From Clostridia bacterium (lineage in GTDB: Bacteria; Bacillota; Clostridia; Christensenellales; CAG-138): a DNA stretch of 64,000 nucleotides. The notes under the pieces are model-generated. The model was given only the letters and a program-made list of their open reading frames with translations, was not told the DNA's origin and did no database searches. The stretch lies in NCBI GenBank assembly GCA_017388175.1, contig JAFOTD010000008.1, positions 1 through 64,000 on the forward strand, in the 5' to 3' direction. The position numbers and the translations under genes were made by a program. Positions 41,177 to 49,525 of this stretch are shown here, piece after piece; position 1 is the stretch's first letter; each line of letters opens with the position of its first letter.

Positions 41177-42307
41177 ATGAACACAACGAAGCAACTCAGA
41201 CTCTGGCGCTGCGTCGCCGCCGTACTCTTTTGCGCGCTGATCTTCGTCAGCGTTCTGTACGCCTTCGGCGTCGGCTGGAAGCAGCCTTCAGAAGCGCCGA
41301 AGGATGAAGCCGCGCCCCTGTCGCTGTGGAACGAGGGCTCCGGCGCAAAGCAGGCGCTGATCGACTACGTCACCGCGGTCACGACCGAGGGCGGCAAGGA
41401 CTATATTCCGGAAAAGGACCGCATCGCCGTGTTCGACATGGACGGCACGCTCACCTGCGAGACGTACTATACCTATTACGACACGATGATGTTCATCGAA
41501 TACTGTCTCGTCGACCACCCGGAGCGCGTTTCGGACGAGCTGAAGCAGGTCGCCGCCGCCATTCAGCCGGGCTATCTTGCCGACGAGACGCTTGCGAGAA
41601 ACTTCGCAAAGGCATACGCGGGCATGACGGTGAAGGAATTCTCCGCGTATGTCGAGGAATTCGGCAAAAAGAACACGCAGAGCTTTGAAAACATGCGCTA
41701 CATCGACAACTTCTATCTGCCGATGGTCGAGCTCGTGGAATACCTCTACAAAAACGGGTTCGAGATCTGGGTCATCAGCGGCACCGAGCGCACGACGACC
41801 CGCGCGATCGTCGCCAATTCGCCCATCCGGGATTACGTTTCGCCGGAGCACGTGATCGGCACGGACTTCGAGGTCAAGCAGAAGGGACACGAGGACGAAC
41901 CGTCCAACATGGATTTCAAGTATGAAAACGGCGACGAGCTGGTGCTGACCGGCGGCTTTATCCAGAAGAACCTGAACGCCAACAAGTCCATCTATATCGA
42001 GCGCGAGATCGGGCAGCGTCCCGTTTTGGCGTTCGGCAACAGCGGCAGCGATACGAGCATGATGAACTATACGATCGACGCAAGAAATTCGTACCGCGCC
42101 GAGGCGTACATGGTCGTTGCCGACGACAATTTCCGCGAATGGGGCAAGCAGGACTGGGACGCAAAGTCCGCAGACTACGCCGCGAAGGGCTTTATTCCGA
42201 TCTCCATGAAGAGCGACTTTGCCGTGATCTATCCGGACGGCGTCGTGAAGGCGAAGGAGCAGTACGTGCCCTTTGTGCTTGACGAGGCGCTTCAACCTGC
42301 CGCATAA
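41177..42307 (+). CDS. HAD-family acid phosphatase, membrane-anchored
   Basis: ATG at 41177 follows AAGGG; an in-frame ATG at 41159 is also possible, while the frame further upstream is spurious. 376 residues: N-terminal helix (VAAVLFCALIFVSVLYAFG) for export, then HAD motif I VFDMDGTLT, motif II VISGT and motif IV region LAFGNSGSDTSM. It is related to phosphoserine-phosphatase-like HAD enzymes that act outside the membrane. Its promoter has the direct-repeat operator B. Confidence 0.85.
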   Translation: MNTTKQLRLWRCVAAVLFCALIFVSVLYAFGVGWKQPSEAPKDEAAPLSLWNEGSGAKQALIDYVTAVTTEGGKDYIPEKDRIAVFDMDGTLTCETYYTYYDTMMFIEYCLVDHPERVSDELKQVAAAIQPGYLADETLARNFAKAYAGMTVKEFSAYVEEFGKKNTQSFENMRYIDNFYLPMVELVEYLYKNGFEIWVISGTERTTTRAIVANSPIRDYVSPEHVIGTDFEVKQKGHEDEPSNMDFKYENGDELVLTGGFIQKNLNANKSIYIEREIGQRPVLAFGNSGSDTSMMNYTIDARNSYRAEAYMVVADDNFREWGKQDWDAKSADYAAKGFIPISMKSDFAVIYPDGVVKAKEQYVPFVLDEALQPAA

Positions 42308-42333
42308 CGCGGATTTTAAAACAACGAAGAATC

Positions 42334-42371
42334 AAAAACCGCCGCGGGCGTTCTGCCGGCGGCGGCTTTTA
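42334..42371. terminator. Bidirectional terminator between convergent genes
   Basis: AAAAACCGCCGC ... GCGGCGGCTTTT with a 13-base loop serves the HAD gene on one strand and the response-regulator gene on the other. Confidence 0.75.
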
Positions 42372-42381
42372 TATCGGTTTG

Positions 42382-43197
42382 TTATAATCTTCTCTGCATG
42401 CGGTCTAAGAACGCCTCCGTCTGGCTTGCCCACGAATAGGCGTTCATGTATTCGCCGCGGTAGGTGTTGATCGCGTTGACGTCGCCGCCCAGGAAGCGGT
42501 AGAGATCGCAGTCCAGCTTTTCGGGGCAGACGCGCAAAGCGCCCTGCTTCATTTCGAGGACGTCTTCCGCGCCGACGCTTCTCAGCGTTGCGCGAAGCGA
42601 GCGGATGACGACGTCGAGCTGCTTCTGCATCGAGCGGTCGTAAACGCCCTCCTCCCACAGCACGGCAAACGCCGTTGCGCGGGTGATGCTGCCGCCCTGC
42701 CGGTCGATGAGATACGCCAAAAGCTCCTTTGCCTTCGACCTTGGAAAGGCGACCACCTGTCCGTTTGCGTAGAGATCGAATTCACCGAACGTGCGCGCAT
42801 AGATCTGCGCGCGCCTTTCGGACGGGTCGCTCTGCTCGCCGCGCCAGCGCATGGCGTGATCGATCTCCTCCTTGAGCCGCTGCTTGTTGACCGGCTTCAG
42901 AAGGTATCCCGACGCGTGCAGCCGGAACGCGTCCACGGCGTATTCCGAATAACCGGTCAGGAAAATGATCGAAAGATTCGGATCGGTTTCGCGTAGGCGC
43001 GCGGCAAGCTCGATGCCGTTCATGTCCGGCAGGTTGATGTCGAGCAGAGCGATATCCGCCGTGTGGTCTTCAAGCCAGCGGAGCGCGTCCGCCGCTTTTT
43101 CAAAGCCGCAGACCTCAGGCGCGTTCGGAAGCTCCCGACAAAGCGCGACGGTCATATTCAGGATCAGCGGTTCGTCGTCGATGCAGATGATCTTCAT
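42382..43197 (-). CDS. SARP-like response regulator
   Basis: Residues 1-120 are a receiver domain (CIDDEP, phosphorylation site D53 in LLDINLPDMNG, LTGYSEYAVDAF, YLLKPV). Residues 135-235 are an OmpR-like winged helix of the SARP type (FGEFDLYANGQVVAFPRSKA, KELLAYLIDRQGG, VLWEE), followed by a short BTAD start. SARP activators bind direct repeats 11 bp apart, 8 bp from the -10 box, which is what four promoters here contain. Probable partner kinase at 47796. It lies 13 bp after the DUF3592 gene, so it is driven by site C and would activate itself. Confidence 0.85.
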   Translation of the reverse strand: MKIICIDDEPLILNMTVALCRELPNAPEVCGFEKAADALRWLEDHTADIALLDINLPDMNGIELAARLRETDPNLSIIFLTGYSEYAVDAFRLHASGYLLKPVNKQRLKEEIDHAMRWRGEQSDPSERRAQIYARTFGEFDLYANGQVVAFPRSKAKELLAYLIDRQGGSITRATAFAVLWEEGVYDRSMQKQLDVVIRSLRATLRSVGAEDVLEMKQGALRVCPEKLDCDLYRFLGGDVNAINTYRGEYMNAYSWASQTEAFLDRMQRRL

Positions 43198-43210
43198 GGG
43201 AAACGCGGGT

Positions 43211-44254
43211 TTATTCGCCCTTCAGCGTGTTGAACAGCGCTTTTCTCGTGCCGCCGGACGCGTCGCTTGCTTCGGTCCGCGCGAACGCGAGAAGGGTCAA
43301 AAACAGCAGTTCGAGGTTCTGTTCCTTTGTCCAGACGCGGTAAAAGCCCTTGGCCGGGATCGCGCTTGCGATCTTGTGCGCTTCGGCGTCCTCTTCGTGT
43401 ACGTACTGGCTCGTGCTTTCCACGCGCGCAAGCTCCGCGTTGTCGCGGAAGACCGTGAAGTTCACGCCGATGAGCTTGCCGCTGCCGCTGCCGATCTTCG
43501 ATTTCACGTCGATGCCGTTGCGCTTTAAGTGCTTCCAGACGTCCTCGCCGTCGAACTTGAACGTATGGTTGTTGTCGATGAGCAGCGAGTTCCATTCGGT
43601 CGATTCCTCGTGTCCGACAAGATGCGCTTTCGTGACGTTGTTGACGTGGTCGATGAAGTCGAACTCATACGGCGAGGTCAGACTGTGCTTGGTCATGACC
43701 GCCTCGAACAGCACGTTGCGGTTCGCGTCCTCGATCCGGTGTCCCGCCTTCAGCGTGCCGAGATCGGTCAAGAAGTACAGCTCGCGCTCTTCGCCCGAAA
43801 CGGACGGCGCATAGACCGCTTCCTTGCCGACGTTTTCCGTCTCTTTGAGCTTTTTCAGCTTGATTCGGCCGATGACGATCGAAGCGACCGCGACCGCAAG
43901 GATCACGACGCCCGCGATCAGCACGTAGATGCCAAAGCCGTTTCCGGAATGCACCTCGCTAGGGTTATTCGGATTATACAGGACGTTGATCGTTTTGCCG
44001 ACCTTATAGGAGGGACTGTAGGAACCGAGCTCTTCGACGTACTCCGTTCCGTTGACGGCGTATTTGACTTTGACCGTGTACTGCGTATCGTCGTCTTCAA
44101 AAATCTTTTCCTGCTCCTCGATCGAAACGATCTCGGCGGTCGTTTTCTCAAAGCCCTTCGAGTGGAAGAACGTAAGATACACGCCCGCAGCGATTGCGAT
44201 GAGCGCGATTGCCAGCGCAATATAACGCAGGCGGATGCCCCTGAGTGAAACCAT
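43211..44254 (-). CDS. DUF3592 membrane protein
   Basis: 347 residues. Transmembrane helices at about 9-30 and 110-135 flank an outside domain with the DUF3592 pattern (TAEIVSIEEQ, YTVKVKYAVNGTEYVEELGS, GKTINVLYNPNNPSEVH). The C-terminal 200 residues are cytoplasmic and unrecognised (FLTDLGTLKAGHRIED, GEDVWKHLKRNG). First gene of the operon with the response regulator, behind operator C. It might sense or present a signal to the regulator. Confidence 0.75.
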   Translation of the reverse strand: MVSLRGIRLRYIALAIALIAIAAGVYLTFFHSKGFEKTTAEIVSIEEQEKIFEDDDTQYTVKVKYAVNGTEYVEELGSYSPSYKVGKTINVLYNPNNPSEVHSGNGFGIYVLIAGVVILAVAVASIVIGRIKLKKLKETENVGKEAVYAPSVSGEERELYFLTDLGTLKAGHRIEDANRNVLFEAVMTKHSLTSPYEFDFIDHVNNVTKAHLVGHEESTEWNSLLIDNNHTFKFDGEDVWKHLKRNGIDVKSKIGSGSGKLIGVNFTVFRDNAELARVESTSQYVHEEDAEAHKIASAIPAKGFYRVWTKEQNLELLFLTLLAFARTEASDASGGTRKALFNTLKGE

Positions 44255-44285
44255 AGAAATTCTCCTTTGCAGTTTTTACGAGGGT

Positions 44286-44319
44286 ATTCAAACACGCGCC
44301 GTCCGACAAATGTCCGACA
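44286..44319 (-). promoter_or_regulatory. Direct-repeat operator/promoter C (DUF3592-regulator operon)
   Basis: On the minus strand TGTCGGACA-TT-TGTCGGACG (44319-44300), period 11 bp, then 8 bp to TTGAAT (44291-44286). Both repeats carry the same A/G change relative to sites A and B. Confidence 0.7.
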
Positions 44320-44347
44320 GCGACGCGTTCGTTTTGATGCGGCGGCC

Positions 44348-44644
44348 TTATTCGATCGTCAGAATATCGGAAAACCCGGTGACCTCAAAGATCTCCGTAA
44401 TGATCTCGTTGACGTTTTTGACCTTCATGCTGCCCTGCCGGTTCATCGTCTTCTGCGCGGAAAGCAGCACTCTGAGCCCCGCGGATGAAATATAGTTGAG
44501 TTTTTCAAAATCAAAGGTCAGCTCCGTAACGCCGATCAGCGCATCCTTCAGCGTTTCTTCGAGATTCGGCGCCGTCATGGTGTCCAGTCTGCCCTCCAGC
44601 GCCACGGTCAGCGCGGTTCCGTTTTTCTCCTGATGTATGGTCAT
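44348..44644 (-). CDS. STAS anti-anti-sigma-type protein
   Basis: 98 residues, a full STAS domain: GRLDTMTAPNLEETL, LTFDFEKLNYISSAGLRVLL. The ISSAGLR loop holds the serine that anti-sigma kinases phosphorylate and SpoIIE-type phosphatases restore. Last gene of a four-gene operon starting at 47718. Natural partners nearby are the phosphatase at 38117 and the HATPase domain at 46159. Confidence 0.9.
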   Translation of the reverse strand: MTIHQEKNGTALTVALEGRLDTMTAPNLEETLKDALIGVTELTFDFEKLNYISSAGLRVLLSAQKTMNRQGSMKVKNVNEIITEIFEVTGFSDILTIE

Positions 44645-44657
44645 AGCGATTCTCCTC

Positions 44658-45272
44658 TCAGAATGATTTTTCGATTACCATTTCCACGTTGTTTCCGCGG
44701 ATAAAAATCTTTACGTCGTCGGCGAGCTTTGCCGTGATCGACTTTTCCAGCTCGTCCCATTTTTCCGGTTCTTTCTCTTTGTTTTCCGTGACCGCGTTCC
44801 GGTATGCGCGAAGCGACCAGCCGTACAGCATGGCGTTCGGCGACATATCCATGGAAGCGTCGAACCCGGCGACGTCCACGTAGGAATAGCCGTATCCAAG
44901 CTCGGCGGCGGCGCAATCATGCGATTCGGACATCGTCGTCAAAATCTCCCGTAACCGCCCCATAAAGCCCTTCGCGGCGGCGTTTTTGCCGGACGAGCTT
45001 GTTTTCAGAAGCGCTTCGCGAAGCTCATGCGTCACGATTGTCTGCGTCTCTAAATGCAGCGAAAACGACGTGCCGTTCGACTCGATCCAATAGCGGAACC
45101 GTTCGTTGCCGACCAGCGTTCTGAGCATGCCGGTCATCTCCTCGGCAAGCAGCCTTAATCTCAGCGCCTGCTTCTGTTCCAGTCCGCGATACGCCGCCGC
45201 GCGTTCCGTTTCTAAAAGCGCGGTTTCAAATCCCGCCCCGTTCGGGGTCATTTCAATAACGTCTGTTTTCAT
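44658..45272 (-). CDS. Unknown protein with possible HATPase-like N-terminus
   Basis: 204 residues. ALRLRLLAEEMTGMLRTLVG resembles the N-box helix of anti-sigma HATPases, followed by FRYWIESNGTSFSLHL and SSGKNAAAKGFMGRLREIL. The glycine loops of a working ATPase are not obvious. GGAGGAG precedes the ATG, which overlaps the PHP gene stop (ATGA); the STAS gene follows 13 bp later. Its position makes it a likely partner of the STAS protein. Confidence 0.55.
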   Translation of the reverse strand: MKTDVIEMTPNGAGFETALLETERAAAYRGLEQKQALRLRLLAEEMTGMLRTLVGNERFRYWIESNGTSFSLHLETQTIVTHELREALLKTSSSGKNAAAKGFMGRLREILTTMSESHDCAAAELGYGYSYVDVAGFDASMDMSPNAMLYGWSLRAYRNAVTENKEKEPEKWDELEKSITAKLADDVKIFIRGNNVEMVIEKSF

Positions 45273-46153
45273 TCGATCTCCTCCGATTTTCGTTGCTTGA
45301 TTGCTTGTAAAAATGCGGTCATCCCGTTCGGGATCCGTGCCGTATTGTCCATGCCGGTATCGCCCAATCCGACCGGCTTGTTGCTTCCGTGATAATCGCT
45401 GCCCGCCGTGACGTACAGGTCGAACGCTTCGGCAAGCGCGAGCACCTCGTTTCGCAGCTTTTCCGAATACCCGGAATAGAATCCTTCAAGGCCCGAAAGC
45501 CCGAAGCCCATCAGCTTTTTCACGCGGGCACGAAGATCGTTTCCGAGGATCAGCTGATTGCCGTTCCCGAACGGCGGATGCGCCAGCACCGGTATGCCGC
45601 CGCTTTCCGAGATCGCGCGGATCGCGTCCTCCGGGCGGACGTATTCCTCCGCATAGTGCGCCTGATTGAGATACGTCCGGATCGCTTCGTTCCGATCCTT
45701 TGCGTAGCCCTTTGAAACCATCAGGTTCGCTATGTGCGGCTTTCCGGGATTGTCTGTATGCATCAGCGTATCGACCTCTTCTTCGGAGAAGGCAAACCCG
45801 AACCGTTCTTTGAGAAACGCCAATCGTTTCAGCAGCTTTTTCATGCGGAAGTCGTGCCCCTGCCGCACGATCGCGTTGATCGCTTCCGCGTCCGGATCGT
45901 AGCCGTAGCCGAGGATATGATACTGCCCCTCTTCGTCCCTGCAGGATAATTCCACGCCCGTGACAAACGCGGGATCGTCCGCCGTCCGCGCCGCGAGCAC
46001 GCGTCTGCAGCCTTCGACCGCGTCGTGATCCGTAACCGAAAACAGCCCGATGCCCGCTGCCTTTACGCGCGCGAGGAGCGCTTCCGGCGTGTCGGTGCCG
46101 TCGGACACGGTCGTATGCATATGCAGATCAATTTTCGGTAGCCGGTTCGTCAT
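45269..46153 (-). CDS. PHP-domain phosphoesterase
   Basis: The start ATG at 46153 is 5 bp after the preceding stop; a TTG at 46162 overlapping that stop is possible. The four PHP motifs are present: DLHMHTTVSDG, VTDHDAVEG, VLAHPP and GSDYHG. 294 residues, the size of TrpH/YciV enzymes (RNase AM, or 3',5'-nucleoside bisphosphate phosphatase) that trim RNA 5' ends or hydrolyse pAp. Why it sits inside a STAS signalling operon is not clear. Confidence 0.85.
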   Translation of the reverse strand: MTNRLPKIDLHMHTTVSDGTDTPEALLARVKAAGIGLFSVTDHDAVEGCRRVLAARTADDPAFVTGVELSCRDEEGQYHILGYGYDPDAEAINAIVRQGHDFRMKKLLKRLAFLKERFGFAFSEEEVDTLMHTDNPGKPHIANLMVSKGYAKDRNEAIRTYLNQAHYAEEYVRPEDAIRAISESGGIPVLAHPPFGNGNQLILGNDLRARVKKLMGFGLSGLEGFYSGYSEKLRNEVLALAEAFDLYVTAGSDYHGSNKPVGLGDTGMDNTARIPNGMTAFLQAIKQRKSEEIE

Positions 46154-46158
46154 GTGGT

Positions 46159-47718
46159 TCAAAGATTCTTTTTCAGCGTCAGAATGTTCTGTCCGTTGCG
46201 GTATTCATAGGCAACGTCGTCCATAATCTTTTTGGTCATAAAGATGCCCAAGCCCCCGATCTCGCGCTCCCCTGCGGAAAGCAGCACGTCCGGGTCCCGG
46301 TGCGCGAGCGGGTCGTACGGCACGCCGTGGTCCATGAACGTGATGGATACGCTCAACGGGTCTTCTGAAAACTCAACGCGAACGGTCGCGCTGCCCGAAA
46401 GCGGCGAATACGCGTAATGCGCGATGTTGACGAAAATCTCCTCCGCGGAAACCTCGATCTGCATCCGCGCCTTCAAAGGACAGTCGTTTTCCTCCAGATG
46501 CTGCTCGATAAACGCCTGCACCTTCGGCAAATTCTCATCGGTCGCCTCGACCTCGATCTCGTTTTTGGTAAACAGCAGCGAATCGACGGAATCGAGCAGC
46601 CCCAGAAGCTCTTCCGTCCAGTGCGCGATCTCTTTGCGACCCATCTCGTTTTCAAGGCCTTTTCTACGGATCAAGCGGCGGATCAGCCGCATATAGCCGA
46701 TGATACGCGCCTTGTCCTCGACGGCTTTGAGCTTCTTTTCATTGGTCGTGCCGAGGTACGCCGAAAGCGCACGGCGCCAGAACCGCTTGCCCGTTTCGAA
46801 GTCGAAGCCCTGGAACCGCAGGATGACGTCATGATCGACCTCGGAGAAGCCGACGAACGAATTGTAGATCGAACCGAGCTCAAAGATCGGATAGCCCACG
46901 GCGAGCGTGTCCATGTCGATGATCAGCACCTCGTCGTTCTGCAGCTCGAGATTCTTCGTGTGGTAGTCGCCGTGGATCATATGATCGTCGTACGGTACGG
47001 CTTCGATCAGCGCATACAGCTTATTCGCCGCGTTTTCGGGCAGATAGTCCCGTAAAAACGCCGCCCAGCCGAGCGCCGTTTCCTTCATATCGGGGAGCTT
47101 TCCCCGCGGTACGCGCGTAGCGTGAATCTTTTTGAGCATCCGCACAAATTCCTGTACGCACCAGTCGAACTTGTCGGGTTCGTTTTTCAGGATCTTCGAA
47201 AACGAGCGCGCGTTCAAAAGCTCGAACACAGAGCCGTAGCTCGAACCGACCTTTACGACGTCGTAGGAGATTGCCGTGGGGATCCCGAGGATCAGCGCAA
47301 GCTTCGCTACCTCGCGTTCGTGCTGAATGTCCTTCAAAGCGTCGGCGTTTTTATAGACCTTGACGACGTTGTCGCGGTCAATGCGGTAGATCGTGCCGTT
47401 TGCGCCGCGCCCGATCTCCTCGCAGCCCTCGATCGAAACGACGCGATACGCCTTTTCGACCTTCATCATTTCGGTAAAGCCGGTCATGTCGAGGATCTCG
47501 TAGACCTCGGAATTCGCGTTTTTGATCGTCAGATCCGGATGGGTTTTCTTGATCCGAAGCAGCACCCGAAGCCCCGCGCTTGAGATGTACTGCAGATTTC
47601 CGGCGTCCAGAACGACCGCCGCGCCGTCGTGATTCGCAAGCTCGGAAAGAATGTTCCGTTCGATCTCGGGGGCGTTATTGGAATCAATCCGCCCGTTCAA
47701 CGCAATTTGTACCGTCAT
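46159..47718 (-). CDS. STAS-kinase-HATPase fusion protein
   Basis: 519 residues with three modules. STAS, residues 1-90, with ISSAGLR at 45-51. A TIGR02172-like small-molecule-kinase-fold domain, 95-365, has glycine loop GRGANGTIY (103-111), catalytic HGDYHTKN (249-256) and metal DMD (268-270). An anti-sigma HATPase, 385-519, has N-box E427/N431, DHG at 463-465 and GGLGIF at 488-493. It thus holds substrate and anti-sigma kinase of a partner switch in one chain, plus another kinase. It heads the operon 47718-44348 behind operator D. Confidence 0.85.
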   Translation of the reverse strand: MTVQIALNGRIDSNNAPEIERNILSELANHDGAAVVLDAGNLQYISSAGLRVLLRIKKTHPDLTIKNANSEVYEILDMTGFTEMMKVEKAYRVVSIEGCEEIGRGANGTIYRIDRDNVVKVYKNADALKDIQHEREVAKLALILGIPTAISYDVVKVGSSYGSVFELLNARSFSKILKNEPDKFDWCVQEFVRMLKKIHATRVPRGKLPDMKETALGWAAFLRDYLPENAANKLYALIEAVPYDDHMIHGDYHTKNLELQNDEVLIIDMDTLAVGYPIFELGSIYNSFVGFSEVDHDVILRFQGFDFETGKRFWRRALSAYLGTTNEKKLKAVEDKARIIGYMRLIRRLIRRKGLENEMGRKEIAHWTEELLGLLDSVDSLLFTKNEIEVEATDENLPKVQAFIEQHLEENDCPLKARMQIEVSAEEIFVNIAHYAYSPLSGSATVRVEFSEDPLSVSITFMDHGVPYDPLAHRDPDVLLSAGEREIGGLGIFMTKKIMDDVAYEYRNGQNILTLKKNL

Positions 47719-47748
47719 GCCAATCTCCTGTCTGTCTTTTTCTGTTTA

Positions 47749-47782
47749 ACTGTATCGCGCTTTGTCCAACAAATGTCCAGCA
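47749..47782 (-). promoter_or_regulatory. Direct-repeat operator/promoter D (STAS-kinase operon)
   Basis: On the minus strand TGCTGGACA-TT-TGTTGGACA (47782-47763), period 11 bp, then 8 bp to TACAGT (47754-47749), 31 bp before the ATG at 47718. Confidence 0.75.
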
Positions 47783-47795
47783 AAGCAGGCCGTGT

Positions 47796-49043
47796 TCAGG
47801 TCAGCGGAATGCGTATCGTCACCGTCGTTCCTTCGCCAACGGCGCTTTCGACCGTAAGCGTTCCGCCGCACATCTTCTCGATGCGTTCTCTGACGTTGCG
47901 AACGCCGATGTGCGTCCCGTCGGCCGTTTTCAGAAGCGACGTGTCGAAGCCCTTTCCGTTGTCGGAAATCACGATTTCGTGGCAATTGCCGGCCCTTTTT
48001 GACGAAACGGTGACGATCCCTTCCTTCCGGATGCGTACGCCGTAGCGGATCGCGTTTTCGACAAGCGGCTGCACCGTCAGCGCGGGCACGGAAAAGCCGG
48101 CGTCCGTCACGTCATAGTCGACGCGCACGTTCGGAAACCGGATCATCTCGATTTCGGAATACACGCGCGTATGCTCAAGCTCCTTTGTAAACGGAATCAG
48201 GTCGGGCCGGTCGAGCGAGTCGATGTTGCTCCGAAGATAGGTGCCGAACTTTTCGGTCACGTCGAACGCCTTCTCCGGGTCGATGCGGCAAAGCGCCTGA
48301 ATGGAGGACAGCGTGTTATAGAGAAAATGCGGCTGGATCTGACTCATCATGATGCGGATGCGGCTCTCCGCCTCGAGCGCTTTTTCATGGTCGTGCACGA
48401 ACTTGAGGTGCAGCCAGATGTAGTAGAACAGCGCGCTCGAGACCATGGCCACCGACAGAAACGTGATGCCGCTCTGCGTGTGCGCGATGAACGTGTCCAT
48501 CAAAGCGCCCGCGACCACCAGCGCAACGTTGATGATCGGAACGATGAGCTGAAAACGGTCGCGTTTGGGCTGGGCAGTGAAGGTCAGATACAGAAGATAG
48601 AGCAGGATGATCGCGCTGACGATATGGCAGCTATACCCCAGCGGTCCGCGGTGGTAGCGGTTATCCTCGATCCAGAAGCAGATATGAGAGAACAGCGCGG
48701 TCGCGTTCAAAAGCGCATTTGCGCCGAGCAGAATCCAGAACGGCGTATGCTTCCTGTTCGGCGCGGCGATGCAGCAGATCAGCAGCAGCGCCAGCGGGCG
48801 GACGGCATACGCGTAAACGGCAAACAGCGTGCGCCACGGCGGCACGTCTCCGTGTACGACGAACCAGTCGCTGACGATGTTTTCCGCGATCAGGGAGGCG
48901 ATCAGCGCCGCATTCAGAAGCAGCAGCCTGCGCTGTTTTTTCCCGATGTACGGATCGAGCAAAACCACCAAGGCAAGCCCCAAAAGCTGCAAAACCAGCG
49001 GAATCACGACGATCAGATCGATTTCGGATGCAAAGTCTTTCAT
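47796..49043 (-). CDS. LytS-like sensor histidine kinase
   Basis: The ATG at 49043 follows AGGAGA; the frame to 49331 is spurious. 415 residues: about seven transmembrane helices in the first 210 residues, then a His_kinase domain with QIQPHFLYNTLSSIQ (phospho-His), and a HATPase with PLVENAIRYG and SDNGKGFD. It presumably phosphorylates the SARP-like regulator at 42382; LytS-type kinases commonly pair with receiver-type regulators encoded nearby. Operator D lies just beyond its stop, so the kinase is outside the regulated operon. Confidence 0.85.
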   Translation of the reverse strand: MKDFASEIDLIVVIPLVLQLLGLALVVLLDPYIGKKQRRLLLLNAALIASLIAENIVSDWFVVHGDVPPWRTLFAVYAYAVRPLALLLICCIAAPNRKHTPFWILLGANALLNATALFSHICFWIEDNRYHRGPLGYSCHIVSAIILLYLLYLTFTAQPKRDRFQLIVPIINVALVVAGALMDTFIAHTQSGITFLSVAMVSSALFYYIWLHLKFVHDHEKALEAESRIRIMMSQIQPHFLYNTLSSIQALCRIDPEKAFDVTEKFGTYLRSNIDSLDRPDLIPFTKELEHTRVYSEIEMIRFPNVRVDYDVTDAGFSVPALTVQPLVENAIRYGVRIRKEGIVTVSSKRAGNCHEIVISDNGKGFDTSLLKTADGTHIGVRNVRERIEKMCGGTLTVESAVGEGTTVTIRIPLT

Positions 49044-49525
49044 GCGGATTCTCCTATATGCTGTCAGTATAGCATAGGTACGCGCATTTTTCAAAGAAAA
49101 AACATGCCGCGGCAAACGCGGCGCGCGCCACGCCTTGCCGGGCAGAGGGGATCGCGAAGCGCGCGGCGGTTCCGATCTCAAAAAATCCCCTCCGGCTGCC
49201 TTTTGAACGCTCCGTATAGCCCTTTTTCTGCGCCTTGACGCTGCCGTGCGGTTCCCCCTTGCGGGAGTATGAGACGACGGGGTTCCCTGCCTTGTTTCGT
49301 TTCCCCCTTTCCGGTATGCGGATCCGTTCACGGCTTTCGGGATGCCGGATCAATCCCTCCGCGGCGTAATGTACGGCAGCTTCTTCGTGACAATCCGGCG
49401 TCCCTGTGATAGAATAAACCCGTATAGCCGCCCGCGGCGGCGCCAAAAGTCCGCCTTCGGAAATCTCCATCAAAAGGATCCGAATCGCGGGTCGTTCTGT
49501 TTACAGGAAAAAAAGAGAGGTTTTT
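49044..49525. other. Intergenic region, no gene seen
   Basis: GC-rich and low in features. A minus-strand TATACT about 28 bp before the kinase ATG could be its -10 box. TAGAAT near 49410 is a weak plus-strand candidate for the next gene. No repeats of the operator type are present. Confidence 0.4.

Noticed and set aside
48171..49238. 355-codon frame antisense to the histidine kinase
   Set aside because: Shadow frame: no start signal, low-complexity Arg/Gln/Asp composition, and the sense gene is intact.
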